Below are positions 34,507 to 42,713 of a stretch of 64,000 nucleotides of DNA, one piece after another. The DNA is taken from the NCBI RefSeq assembly GCF_001428305.1, contig NZ_LMRZ01000008.1, positions 1 through 64,000 on the forward strand, given 5' to 3'. The notes below the pieces were generated by a model. The model saw only the letters and a list, made by a program, of their open reading frames with translations. It ran no database searches and had not been told where the DNA came from. A program made the translations under genes and the position numbers. This DNA comes from Janibacter sp. Soil728. Lineage in GTDB: Bacteria > Actinomycetota > Actinomycetes > Actinomycetales > Dermatophilaceae. Position 1 is the first letter of the stretch. Every line of letters starts with the position of its first letter.

Positions 34507-34532
34507 GCCCCCGGAGCGGTTGCTTCGGGGGC
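34507..34532 (+). terminator. Hairpin terminator after the DUF5302 gene
   Basis: GCCCCCGGAGC (34507-34517) pairs with GCTTCGGGGGC (34522-34532), allowing one G-U pair, around the tetraloop GGTT. It follows the stop by 20 bases. A short T/C tail follows, but no T run. Confidence 0.7.
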
Positions 34533-34583
34533 TCTCGGGTAGTGGGAAGATGTCTGGAACCCCGATACGCAGGAGGCGCTGCC

Positions 34584-35075
34584 ATGGGCCACGATGCCGC
34601 CATGACTCATGATCTGTCCGGGAGCGCGACGGTGCGCTGGACCACGACAGCCTCCCCCGAGCGGGTGTGGTCGGTCATCGAGGACGGCTGGACCTACGCC
34701 GCGTGGGTGGTCGGTGCCTCGCGGGTGCGCTCCGTCGATGCGTCCTGGCCTGCCGAGGGGAGCGATCTGCACCACTCGGTGGGGGTGTGGCCGCTCGTGC
34801 GAGATGACCGGACCTCGGTGGTCGAGATCGATCCCTCGCGGATGCGCATCGTCCTGCGGGCCCGGGTGCGGCCCTTCGGGACGCAGCTCGTCGAGATCGA
34901 GGTCGCCAGGCGGACCGAGGGGACGATGGTCACGATGCGTGAGGACGCCTCGGGAGGTCTGGCAGGCCTCGTCCCCCGACCGGTGCGTCAGGTCGGACTG
35001 ACGGCGCGCAACCGTGAGGCGCTGCACCGGCTGTGCCTGCTTGCCGAGCGCGAGACGCACGTCGAGGAGGTCTGA
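34584..35075 (+). CDS. SRPBCC (START-like) family protein
   Basis: A 163-aa protein of the SRPBCC/polyketide-cyclase superfamily, which forms a deep hydrophobic pocket. Typical features are the early TTASPERVWSVIEDGWTYAAWVVG run (in pieces, about 21-45) and alternating strands thereafter. AGGAGG lies 7 bases before ATG 34584. A downstream in-frame ATG at residue 7 is possible. It is followed after 3 bases by a CrtI-like oxidoreductase and an extended SDR, suggesting a three-gene unit for an unknown lipid or pigment substrate. Confidence 0.8.
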   Translation: MGHDAAMTHDLSGSATVRWTTTASPERVWSVIEDGWTYAAWVVGASRVRSVDASWPAEGSDLHHSVGVWPLVRDDRTSVVEIDPSRMRIVLRARVRPFGTQLVEIEVARRTEGTMVTMREDASGGLAGLVPRPVRQVGLTARNREALHRLCLLAERETHVEEV

Positions 35076-35078
35076 GGG

Positions 35079-36668
35079 TTGGAGAGCGTCGACGCCGTGA
35101 TCATCGGTGCCGGTCACCATGGTCTGGTCACCGCTGCCTACCTGGCCGATGCGGGCTGGGACGTGCTCGTGGTCGAGGAACGTGACCGTGTCGGTGGGGC
35201 GGTGGCGAGCCGCAGCAGCGAGGGCTGGATCGAGGACGAGTTCAGCGCCTGTCACCCTCTGGCGATGGCCTCGCCGGTGCTGCGAGAGCTCGATCTCGAG
35301 GCCCACGGGTTGCAGTGGGCGCAGGCGGAGCGGCCGCTCGCCCACGTCGCTGGCCCGGGCGAAGGGGGAGTCGCCCTCCACGCAGACGCCGAGGCGACCG
35401 CAGCCGGGCTCGATCGCGAGCACCCGGGCGACGGGCGGGAGTGGCTGCGCATGGTCGAGCAGTGGGGGCGGGTCCGAGACCCGCTCCTCGCGGCCTTGCT
35501 CACCCGCTGGCCGCCCATCAAGGACGCCGCCCGGGTCCTGGCCCGTCTGGGGCTGCGCGAGGCGCCCGACCTCGCCCGGCTCGCGGTGCTACCCGTCACC
35601 CAGCTCGCGGCGGAGAGCTTCGGCGGCCGCGGTGCCGGTCAGCTCCTCGCGGGCAATGCGATGCATGCCGACATCCCCCCGACCTCGGCCGGGAGCGGTC
35701 TCTACGGGTGGCTGATGACGATGCTGTGCCAGGAGGTCGGCTTCCCCTCGCCGAAGGGCGGTACCCGCGAGCTCGCCGAGGCCCTGCGTCGCCGGGCGGA
35801 GTCCGCGGGCGCGAGGGTCGAGACCGGCGCCGCCGTGGAGAGGATCGTCGTCGCCAGCGGACGGGTCCACGGCGTCGAGCTGGCCGACGGCCGGCGGATC
35901 CGCGCCCGACGCGCCGTCGTGGCGGACACGAGCGCCCAGGCCCTCTACGAGCGCCTGCTCGACCCTGACTGCGTGCCCGATGGGTTGCGGCGCAGGATGC
36001 AGCGGTTCACCTGGGACCTGCCCACGCTCAAGCTCAACCTGCGTCTCGACGCCCCGATGCCGTGGACCGCATCGGCAGCCCGGGGCGCAGGTGTGGTGCA
36101 TGTCGGGCAGGACCTGCCCGGGCTCGTGCGGTGGTCCGCGGACCTGGAGAGCGATGTCGTCCCCGAGCGGCCCTTCTCCCTCGTCGGGCAGATGACGACG
36201 ATCGACCCGTCGCGCTCGCCCGCTGGCACCGAGGCGCTGTGGCTCTACACCCACCTGCCTCGGGGCCGGCACGACGACCCGGCTGCCGCCCGAGAGGTCG
36301 TCGCGGGCGTCGAGGACATGCTCGAGTCGCTCGCCCCCGGCTGGTCCGCGCACGAGGTCGGCCGGTGGGTCCAGACACCGCGGGACCTGCAGGCAGCTGA
36401 CGCCAACCTCGGTCACGGCGCTGTGGGTGGAGGCACCCAGCAGCTCTTCCAGCAGGCGATCTGGCGCCCGACGACCGGGCTGGGCGGACCGCGCACCCAC
36501 GTGGCCGGGCTCTACCTGGGTAGTGCAGCGACCCACCCGGGCGGCGGGGTGCACGGTGGCTGCGGCTTCCTGGCCGCACGCGCGGCGTTGCAGGACTCCC
36601 GGTGGTGGGGGCGGCCCCGCCAGCGGCTGCTCCTGTCGACCCTCCAGCGATTGCACGACGCGCGGTGA
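35079..36668 (+). CDS. Phytoene dehydrogenase-like FAD oxidoreductase
   Basis: A 529-aa NAD(P)/FAD-dependent protein related to CrtI and its non-carotenoid relatives. It starts with the dinucleotide-binding motif VIIGAGHHGLVTAAYLADAG (in pieces, residues 7-26) and the ERDRVGGAV motif at about 34-42. A conserved GGVHGGCGFLAAR segment near residue 490 contacts FAD. No other carotenoid genes are near, so the substrate is unknown. The TTG start at 35079 has GAGGAGG about 9 bases upstream; other start choices would lose the first binding strand. The stop overlaps the next gene (GTGA). Confidence 0.85.
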   Translation: MESVDAVIIGAGHHGLVTAAYLADAGWDVLVVEERDRVGGAVASRSSEGWIEDEFSACHPLAMASPVLRELDLEAHGLQWAQAERPLAHVAGPGEGGVALHADAEATAAGLDREHPGDGREWLRMVEQWGRVRDPLLAALLTRWPPIKDAARVLARLGLREAPDLARLAVLPVTQLAAESFGGRGAGQLLAGNAMHADIPPTSAGSGLYGWLMTMLCQEVGFPSPKGGTRELAEALRRRAESAGARVETGAAVERIVVASGRVHGVELADGRRIRARRAVVADTSAQALYERLLDPDCVPDGLRRRMQRFTWDLPTLKLNLRLDAPMPWTASAARGAGVVHVGQDLPGLVRWSADLESDVVPERPFSLVGQMTTIDPSRSPAGTEALWLYTHLPRGRHDDPAAAREVVAGVEDMLESLAPGWSAHEVGRWVQTPRDLQAADANLGHGAVGGGTQQLFQQAIWRPTTGLGGPRTHVAGLYLGSAATHPGGGVHGGCGFLAARAALQDSRWWGRPRQRLLLSTLQRLHDAR

Positions 36669-37729
36669 CGCGGGTCGTCATCTCCGGCGCGAGCGGCAAC
36701 ATCGGCTCAGCGCTCGTCCCCGCGCTGCTCGCCTCCGGTCACCAGCCGGTGGCGTTGGCCCGTCGACCACCGCCAGCGGCCGACGGGGCGGAGTGGATCC
36801 GCGCGGACCTGAGCACCTACGGCGGCCAGGAGGCCCTGACCCGTGCTCTGCGGGGCGCCGACGCCTATGTCCACCTCGCGTGGCCGCTGCAGCCGATGCG
36901 CCGGCCCGGTCTGCTGCACGACCGCGGTCCCCGGATGCTCCTGCCCTGCGTGACGGCCGCGCTCGACGCGGGGGTCGGCAAGATCGTGCACCTGTCGTCG
37001 GTGGCGGCGTACTCACCCGGTCCCGAGGGGGGCCGCGTCGATGAGACCTGGTCGCTCGGGGGTGCCGCCGACTCGCCCTATGCCCGTGGCAAGGCGCTGG
37101 GCGAGAGGCGTCTGGACGTGCTGGTGCGCGCACGTTCGGCCACCGACCGGGTCGCCGTCATGCGACCGTGCCTCGTCGGGCAGCACCGGGCCGGGGCCCA
37201 GATGACGCGCTACGGTCTCCCCGCGCTGATGGCCGCCACCCGGGCCGTCCGCCACGTGCCGTGGGTGCCGAGGGCCGACGGCTTTGCACTGCAGATGGTG
37301 CACGCCGACGACGTCGCACGCGCGATCGTGGCCGCCATCGACGGCGATGCCTCGGGCGCGTTCAACCTTGCCGCTGACGGTGCGGTCGGCGGGCGGGAGA
37401 TCGCTGCGGCACTCGGCGCCCGGGCCGTGCGGGTCCCCCGGGGGCTCCCGCGGCTCGCGGTCGCGGCCGCGTGGCACGCCCACCTCGGTCCACTGGACCC
37501 GAGCTGGGTCGACATGGCGGTGCAGGCACCGCAGATGGCCACAGGGCGGGCTCGGGCGACGCTGGGTTGGCGACCCGAGCACGACGCGGTCGACGTCCTG
37601 CGCGAGGTCGTCGAGGGGATGCGGTCGGGCGCCGGCGGGGCGAGCGCCGCCCTTCGGCCGGCGGCCCGGGCCTCGGAGATCCGCAGCTGGACCGCCCGCG
37701 GGTCGGTCGCTCGCCGCTCGCTGACCTGA
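36665..37729 (+). CDS. NAD-dependent epimerase/dehydratase-like extended SDR
   Basis: A 354-aa extended SDR with the binding motif GASGNIGS (residues 7-14), VHLSSVAAYSP (about 103-113) and the catalytic pair in YARGK (about 139-143). It resembles sugar-nucleotide epimerases and cell-wall or steroid-acting relatives, though the substrate is unclear. GTG 36665 overlaps the upstream stop by 4 bases; it is the third gene of the SRPBCC/CrtI-like unit. The C-terminal tail after residue 315 is polar and repetitive. Confidence 0.83.
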   Translation: MTRVVISGASGNIGSALVPALLASGHQPVALARRPPPAADGAEWIRADLSTYGGQEALTRALRGADAYVHLAWPLQPMRRPGLLHDRGPRMLLPCVTAALDAGVGKIVHLSSVAAYSPGPEGGRVDETWSLGGAADSPYARGKALGERRLDVLVRARSATDRVAVMRPCLVGQHRAGAQMTRYGLPALMAATRAVRHVPWVPRADGFALQMVHADDVARAIVAAIDGDASGAFNLAADGAVGGREIAAALGARAVRVPRGLPRLAVAAAWHAHLGPLDPSWVDMAVQAPQMATGRARATLGWRPEHDAVDVLREVVEGMRSGAGGASAALRPAARASEIRSWTARGSVARRSLT

Positions 37730-37749
37730 GCCCGTCGCCGTCGTGACGG

Positions 37750-39954
37750 TCAGTCGGTCGGGCGCAGCACCGTCATCCGGTGTGCGGCCCGGGTGAGCAC
37801 GACATAGAGCACGCGGGCGCCGCCCGGGGACTCCGCGGCGATCGCGTCGGGGTCGACGACGAGGGTCGCGTCCCACTCCAGACCCTTGGTCGAGAGCGGG
37901 TCGATGACCACGACCCGGCCGCCGTGCGCGCCGGCGAGCGGGAGCACGGCATCGGTGTGCCGCTGAGGGGTGATGATGGCGATCGACCCGTCGACCTCTT
38001 GCGCGAGTGCGTCGAGGGCCTGCGCGGCAACGGCGCCCACGTCGGGACGCGAGGTGTCGAGCGCGTCGCCGAAGGTGATCTCCATCGGGTCGACGCCGGT
38101 CTCGCGCACCGCGTCGGGGATGTCGGCATCGGGGACGATCGGCAGGATGACATCGCGCGCGTAGTCGAAGATCTCCTGCGCGTTGCGGTAGTTGGTCGTC
38201 ATGTGGAAGGCCTGGCGCGGCTGGTTGCCGTAGGCCTCCTCACGCGCCTGGTCGGCCTCGGCGGTGTCCTGCCAGGACGCCTGGGCGACATCGCCCACGA
38301 CGGTCCACGAGGCACGGCGCCCACGTCGCCCGATCATCCGCCACTGCATCGGCGAGAGGTCCTGGGCCTCGTCGACGAGGATGTGCGCGTACTCGCCGGG
38401 GCGGCCGACGGTGCCGTGGAGCAGACGCTCTCGGGCGTTGGTCGGGGTCAGGCTGTGGCTCATCTCGGGTGCCGTGATGGCCGAGCCCATGGCGCGCAGC
38501 TCCTCGACGCCGTCGAGCTCCTCGATCTCGTAGAAGGAGCGCTCCTCACGCTCTGGCTCCTCGACCTGGCCGAGGCGGACCGACAGGTCGTCGACGAGGG
38601 CGGCGTCGGAGACACTCCACGTCCCGGCCTCGAGGGTCTCGCGGGCCGAGTGCGCCAGTGCGGCGGCATCACCCTGGCTGAGCACGGAGCGACACACCTC
38701 GTAGGCGAGCTCGGTGTCGGCGAGCCACAGCAGGGCCTCGCGGGGGTCGACCTGCGGCCACCACTCGGCGACGAAGTCGTCGATGGCCATCGACTCGTCG
38801 AAGGAGTCCATGAACTCGTCACGGTCACCCTCGCGGAGCTGGCGCCAGGCTGCCTGGCCGAGCAGCTCACGCACGTACCCGGTCGCCTGGTTGCGGCCGC
38901 GGTCGCGCAGCGCGCGCCGACGGATGTCGTCGAGCGTCCGCTCGTCGAGGCGCACGGGCAGACCGCCGACCATGGCCCGCAGGCTGGTGGGCGCACCGGG
39001 CACGGCCCGGTCAGCGAGCCGCTTGAGGACGGTGCGCATCTGCAGCGACCCCTTGATCGCGGCGACCTCGGGGGCGTCGTGGCGCACGGCGGTGATGACG
39101 TCGACGACGTCGCCGAGGGAGCGCAGCACCACCGAGTCCTCACCGAGCGAAGGGAGGACCCGCTCGATGTACGCGGTGTAGGCCGAGGAGGGTCCGATGA
39201 CGAGGATGCCGCCGGACTCGTAGCGACGACGGTTGGCGTAGAGCAGGTAGGCGGCGCGGTGCAGCGCGACGACCGTCTTGCCGGTGCCGGGACCGCCGCT
39301 GATCTCGGTGATCCCGCGGTCGGTGGCGCGGATGGCCTCGTCCTGGTGGGTCTGGATCGTCGCGACGATGTCGCGCATCTGCTGGCCGCGGGTGCGGGTG
39401 AGGGCGGCGAGCAGGGCCCCGTCCCCGACGATCACCATGTCGTCGGGTGCCTGGGGGACCATGAGGTCGTCCTCGACGCCGATGACCTCGTCGCCGCTGC
39501 ACCGCAGCACGCGGCGGCGGATGACGCCGTGGTTGTCGACGGGGGTCGCCCGGTAGAAGGGTGAGGCCGCCGGAGCGCGCCAGTCGATGACGAGCGGCTC
39601 GTAGTCGTCGTCGCGCACCCCGAGGCGGCCGATGTAGCGGATCTCGCGGTCGGAGCTGCCCTCGGGGTCGCCGTGCTCGAGGTCCAGGCGACCGAAGACG
39701 AGGCCTTCGTGCTGGTTCTCCAGGTGGGAGATGCGGCGGGCGGCGGTGTAGACGAGGGCATCCCGCTCGAAGAGCCCGGACATCTCCTCGTCGCGCACGT
39801 CGCCGGTGCGGTCGGTGCGGCCGCGGGACATTCCGTCGACCGCGACGAGGTCCGCTCGTTTGCCGGCCTTGGCCAGCTCGGCGTGCACGCGGTCGAGGTG
39901 CTTCTGCTCTGTGGCGACCTCCGCTGCGGCGGCGTCGACGTGGGTGTCGGTCAC
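37750..39954 (-). CDS. HelD/HelR-like UvrD-type ATPase (RNA polymerase recycling motor)
   Basis: A 734-aa superfamily I ATPase. The N-terminal coiled-coil arm (residues 1-60, VATEQKHLDRVHAELAKAGKR in pieces) is typical of HelD proteins, which reach into RNA polymerase channels. Walker A GGPGTGKT is near residue 220, followed by VVALHRAAYLLY. The later motor motifs include DEAQDLSP, TVVGDVAQA and VLTRAAHRM. HelD proteins remove stalled RNA polymerase from DNA; some actinobacterial forms (HelR) give rifamycin resistance. GTG 39954 sits at the end of the arm; the long frame upstream to 40107 is less likely. It faces purD across 358 bases. Confidence 0.85.
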   Translation of the reverse strand: MTDTHVDAAAAEVATEQKHLDRVHAELAKAGKRADLVAVDGMSRGRTDRTGDVRDEEMSGLFERDALVYTAARRISHLENQHEGLVFGRLDLEHGDPEGSSDREIRYIGRLGVRDDDYEPLVIDWRAPAASPFYRATPVDNHGVIRRRVLRCSGDEVIGVEDDLMVPQAPDDMVIVGDGALLAALTRTRGQQMRDIVATIQTHQDEAIRATDRGITEISGGPGTGKTVVALHRAAYLLYANRRRYESGGILVIGPSSAYTAYIERVLPSLGEDSVVLRSLGDVVDVITAVRHDAPEVAAIKGSLQMRTVLKRLADRAVPGAPTSLRAMVGGLPVRLDERTLDDIRRRALRDRGRNQATGYVRELLGQAAWRQLREGDRDEFMDSFDESMAIDDFVAEWWPQVDPREALLWLADTELAYEVCRSVLSQGDAAALAHSARETLEAGTWSVSDAALVDDLSVRLGQVEEPEREERSFYEIEELDGVEELRAMGSAITAPEMSHSLTPTNARERLLHGTVGRPGEYAHILVDEAQDLSPMQWRMIGRRGRRASWTVVGDVAQASWQDTAEADQAREEAYGNQPRQAFHMTTNYRNAQEIFDYARDVILPIVPDADIPDAVRETGVDPMEITFGDALDTSRPDVGAVAAQALDALAQEVDGSIAIITPQRHTDAVLPLAGAHGGRVVVIDPLSTKGLEWDATLVVDPDAIAAESPGGARVLYVVLTRAAHRMTVLRPTD

Positions 39955-40312
39955 GTGTCGTCCTGCTCTTCCTGCGGATCGGGCGAAAGATGTGAGTCTA
40001 GTTCCTCGCGAGGGTGCCTCGGTGCCCGGTCGGCGGCAGTGCTTGCGGTGGGGCGGCAGGCGAGCGGCAAGAACTTCACGGCACCATCTTGATTTCACCC
40101 TCAACAAAGTGTCACTATCGACAGGTCGGCTTCGGTCGACGGTCGCGCGGTCGGTGTCCCCCCTGATGTCTGGACCCGCGACCTGGGGCGCAGCTCACGA
40201 CAGATACCCCCTGCCTGCCGAGAGCTGCGCCCTCCCTCATGCCCTTTTGCGGTCGTCTCACCGCTCCAGGGGGTGCGGCGCGTGAGCCTCGAAGAGCCGT
40301 AGGCTCGCCCCC
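39955..40312. other. 358-base divergent gap between the HelR-like gene and purD
   Basis: No gene is seen here. On the minus strand TAGACT (39995-40000) could be the HelR-like -10 box, giving a leader of about 35 bases. GCTTGCGG (40041-40048) matches half of the rifamycin-associated element as I remember it, and GCAAG follows at 40067-40071, but the spacing is wrong for the known 19-bp element. A patch at 40085-40120 is A+T-rich, with TTGATT and CACTAT about 18 bases apart, a possible + strand promoter for purD. Confidence 0.4.
40300..40305 (+). promoter_or_regulatory. -10 box (TAGGCT) for leaderless purD
   Basis: TAGGCT ends 7 bases before GTG 40313. The spacer (CGCCCCC) has no ribosome site. 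Confidence 0.45.
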
Positions 40313-41602
40313 GTGAAGGTTCTCGTCATCGGCTCCGGCGCCCGCGAGCACGCTCTCGTCCGCGCCCTCACCCTCGATCCCACGGTGGCTGCGGTCATCG
40401 CCGCCCCGGGCAACCCCGGTACCGACGCCCTGGCGCTCAACGAGCCGGTCGACGCGACCGACCCGCAGGCCGTCGTCGAGCTCGCCCGGCGTCACGCGGT
40501 GGACCTCGTCGTCGTCGGGCCGGAGGCCCCGCTCGTCGCGGGCGTCGCCGATGTCCTGCGCGAGGCCGGGTTCCGCTGCTTCGGGCCGGATGCCGGTGCG
40601 GCTCGGCTCGAGGGCAGCAAGGCCTACGCCAAGGAGGTCATGGCTGCCGCCGAGGTGCCGACCGCGATGGCGCACGTCTGCGCCGACGAGGCGCAGCTGG
40701 CCCAGGCGCTCGACGCCTTCGGTCCCCCCTTCGTCGTCAAGGACGACGGTCTGGCGGCCGGCAAGGGAGTGGTGGTCACCGAGGACCGGGCCGTCGCCAT
40801 GGAGCACGGTCTGGCCTGCCTGGCGAAGGGAGCCGACGCCCGCGTCGTCATCGAGGAGTTCCTCGACGGCCCCGAGGCGAGCCTCTTCTGCATCTGCGAC
40901 GGGACCACCGTGGTCCCGCTGGACCTCGCCCAGGACTTCAAGCGGATCTTCGACGGTGACGAGGGCCCCAACACCGGTGGGATGGGCGCCTACAGCCCGC
41001 TGACGTGGGCCCCCGAGGGGCTCGTCGACGATGTCGTCGCTCGGGTCGCGCAGCCGGTGGTCGACGAGATGGCCAGGCGGGGGACTCCCTTCGTCGGGGT
41101 GCTCTACGTCGGTCTGGCGCTCACCTCGCGCGGGCCGCGGGTCATCGAGTTCAACGTGCGCTTCGGTGACCCGGAGACCCAGTCGGTCCTCGCGCGCCTC
41201 GAGTCGCCGCTGGCGGTGCTGCTCGCAGCGGCTGCCGATGGTCGGCTCGACGAGCTCGAACCGCTGCGCTGGAGCCCGCAGGCGTCGGTGACGGTCGTCA
41301 TCGCGGCCGAGGGCTACCCGGCCGCGCCCGTCACCGGTGTGGCCATCGACGGGCTGGAGGCCCTGGCCGCGAGCGATCTGGCCGATCACGTCCACGTCCT
41401 GCACGCCGGCACCGCGATCGACGAGGTCCGGGCCCAGCTGGTCTCCGCCGGCGGCCGCGTCCTGTCCGTCGTCGCCCTCGGTGACGACCTGGTCCGGGCC
41501 CGCCAGCGTGCCTACGAGGCCGTCGAGCAGATCGGTCTCGATGGTGGCCACCACCGCACCGACATCGCCCTGCGCGCAGCCCGCGGCGAGATCCGCGCCT
41601 GA
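40313..41602 (+). CDS. purD: Phosphoribosylamine-glycine ligase
   Basis: A 429-aa ATP-grasp enzyme for the second step of purine synthesis. The N-terminus reads [13 protein letters not shown] (about 3-15). The ATP-grasp region has [16 protein letters not shown] (about 140-155), [22 protein letters not shown], and the metal-binding [12 protein letters not shown] (about 280-291). Length and motifs are complete. The start is GTG 40313 after a close -10 box. Two copies of the recurring word CGAAGGG lie inside the gene. Its 3' end faces the WhiB-like gene. Confidence 0.97.
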   Translation: MKVLVIGSGAREHALVRALTLDPTVAAVIAAPGNPGTDALALNEPVDATDPQAVVELARRHAVDLVVVGPEAPLVAGVADVLREAGFRCFGPDAGAARLEGSKAYAKEVMAAAEVPTAMAHVCADEAQLAQALDAFGPPFVVKDDGLAAGKGVVVTEDRAVAMEHGLACLAKGADARVVIEEFLDGPEASLFCICDGTTVVPLDLAQDFKRIFDGDEGPNTGGMGAYSPLTWAPEGLVDDVVARVAQPVVDEMARRGTPFVGVLYVGLALTSRGPRVIEFNVRFGDPETQSVLARLESPLAVLLAAAADGRLDELEPLRWSPQASVTVVIAAEGYPAAPVTGVAIDGLEALAASDLADHVHVLHAGTAIDEVRAQLVSAGGRVLSVVALGDDLVRARQRAYEAVEQIGLDGGHHRTDIALRAARGEIRA

Positions 41603-41605
41603 CCC

Positions 41606-41632
41606 GCGACCGCGACCGCGACCGCGACCGCG
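41606..41632. repeat. Short tandem repeat of a CGCGAC hexamer
   Basis: About four copies of GCGACC in a row follow the purD stop directly. A simple-sequence repeat of this kind can change length by slippage; no function is evident. Confidence 0.6.
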
Positions 41633-41661
41633 CGCCCACGCGACCGCGCGCCACCGCGCTC

Positions 41662-41715
41662 GGTGGAGGTGAACGCGCCGGCCTTTCGTCCGCGTGTTGC
41701 CGTCCACTCGTCGGG
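41662..41715. repeat. 54-bp intergenic element, copy B
   Basis: It begins GGTGGAGGTGAACGCG, has CCGCG in the middle and ends TCCACTCGTCGGG, aligning without gaps to copy A at 23071-23124. It is preceded by the hairpin CCACCG(CGCT)CGGTGG at 41651-41666. Like copy A it lies between convergent genes (purD and the WhiB-like gene). Confidence 0.55.
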
Positions 41716-41735
41716 CTGCCGCCAGCGAAGGGGGC

Positions 41736-42038
41736 TCAGGCCGCCGTGTCCTTGCGCGGGCGCCCTCTCACCCGCTTGCGGGCGATGACCCGGCCCTCGT
41801 CGAGGATCTCGCCACCCCACACGCCCCAGGGTTCGCGCCGTTCGAGCGCGCCCTGCAGGCACATCATCCGCAGTGGGCAGCCCCGGTACAGGACCTTGGC
41901 GTGCTCCAGGTCAGCGGGGCTCTCGGCGAACCACAGCTCCGGGTCGCTCGCGCAGGGCGTCGACGGGGAGCCCGGCCGTGACGACGGGGTCGATGGCGAA
42001 GGGGGCGTGGTCGCCCGGGCGGCGATCGTCGAGGACAT
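41736..42038 (-). CDS. WhiB-like (WhiB7-type) regulator missing one cluster cysteine
   Basis: A 100-aa WhiB-family protein with the WhiB7-type EPWGVWGGEI turn (about 69-78) and a C-terminal AT-hook-like RGRPRK. WhiB proteins bind a [4Fe-4S] cluster with four cysteines. Here Cys29, Cys54 and Cys60 are present, but the position normally reading C in CxxCP is Tyr51 (TAC). WhiB7 activates antibiotic-resistance genes in mycobacteria and Streptomyces. ATG 42038 has GGAGGG next to it; the frame could extend to 42101, through the divergent promoter. The SoxR box at 42055-42072 is placed to control this gene. Confidence 0.85.
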   Translation of the reverse strand: MSSTIAARATTPPSPSTPSSRPGSPSTPCASDPELWFAESPADLEHAKVLYRGCPLRMMCLQGALERREPWGVWGGEILDEGRVIARKRVRGRPRKDTAA

Positions 42039-42054
42039 GCCCTCCAGCCTCTGA

Positions 42055-42072
42055 CCTGAAGTCCACTTGAGG
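42055..42072. promoter_or_regulatory. SoxR box between the WhiB-like gene and soxR
   Basis: CCTGAAGTCCACTTGAGG fits the dyad bound by SoxR (CCTCAAGT..ACTTGAGG); the symmetry extends to 42053-42074 with one mismatch. On the minus strand it lies in the 19-base spacer between TTGACC (42071-42076) and GAGGCT (42046-42051), the long spacer typical of MerR-family-activated promoters. The WhiB-like start is 7 bases beyond that -10. Confidence 0.8.
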
Positions 42073-42080
42073 TCAAGCGC

Positions 42081-42086
42081 TAGGTT
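42081..42086 (+). promoter_or_regulatory. -10 box (TAGGTT) for leaderless soxR
   Basis: TAGGTT ends 7 bases before ATG 42094. The SoxR box overlaps the place of its -35, which would allow autorepression. Confidence 0.5.
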
Positions 42087-42093
42087 GTCGGCC

Positions 42094-42552
42094 ATGGACA
42101 AGCGCGATCTCCTGACGATCGGCGAGACGGCGGCACGGGCCGGGGTGAGCGTGCCGACGCTGCGCTTCTACGAGTCCAAGGGGATCGTCCACTCCACCCG
42201 CACGTCCGGCAACCAGCGTCGGTACCCGCGGCACACGCTGCGGCGTCTCGCCTTCGTCCGGGCAGCACAGCGCTTCGGTCTGGCGCTCGCAGACATCCGT
42301 CAGGCGCTCGACACCCTCCCGGCGGACCGCCCGCCGACCGCGAGGGACTGGCAGCGACTCTCCCGCCGATGGCACGACGCGCTCCAGGAGCGGATCGACG
42401 CGCTCGTCGAGCTGCGCGACACCACGTCCGGCTGCATCGGCTGCGGCTGCCTGTCCACGAGCACCTGCCCGATCTACAACGCGGATGATCGGCATGCGCA
42501 GGAGGGCCCCGGGGCCGGACGGTGGCCGCAGGGCCTGCGCGAAGGTCACTGA
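42094..42552 (+). CDS. soxR: Redox-sensitive transcriptional regulator SoxR
   Basis: A 152-aa MerR-family protein. The HTH is at residues 7-45 (TIGETAARAGVSVPTLRFYESKGI in pieces), followed by a dimerisation helix (about 85-110) and the [2Fe-2S] site CIGCGCLSTSTC: Cys114, Cys117, Cys119 and Cys125 (C-x2-C-x-C-x5-C), exactly the SoxR pattern. SoxR is switched on by redox-cycling compounds. ATG 42094 gives the standard start; nine codons further upstream are open but lie over the promoter. Its last codons and stop are part of a 43-bp tandem repeat. Confidence 0.95.
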   Translation: MDKRDLLTIGETAARAGVSVPTLRFYESKGIVHSTRTSGNQRRYPRHTLRRLAFVRAAQRFGLALADIRQALDTLPADRPPTARDWQRLSRRWHDALQERIDALVELRDTTSGCIGCGCLSTSTCPIYNADDRHAQEGPGAGRWPQGLREGH

Positions 42553-42636
42553 AGGCCTGCATTCCCCTAGGGCAATGCAGACGAACGGTCACTGAAGGCC
42601 TGCATTCCCCTAGGGCAATGCAGACGAACGGTCACT
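42544..42636. repeat. 43-bp tandem repeat with a CCCTAGGG palindromic core
   Basis: Two identical 43-bp units at 42544-42586 and 42587-42629 are followed by 7 further matching bases. Each unit contains CTGCATTCCCCTAGGG and its near mirror (arms of 11 with one mismatched pair). The first unit includes the soxR stop codon. The core is shared with the palindromes at 55029-55068 and 55078-55103. Confidence 0.85.
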
Positions 42637-42713
42637 GTCCGGGGGGCTTGCTCGGCGTTCGCTCCGTCCCGCTGAACGCGCGTGCCCGGCGCCCGATCGG
42701 GTATGTGGTCCTC

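Noticed and set aside
42544-42629. Phage attachment site reading of the repeats after soxR
   Set aside because: The duplicated units abut, no integrase or prophage lies between or near them, and the same core occurs far away between purL and the MFS gene.
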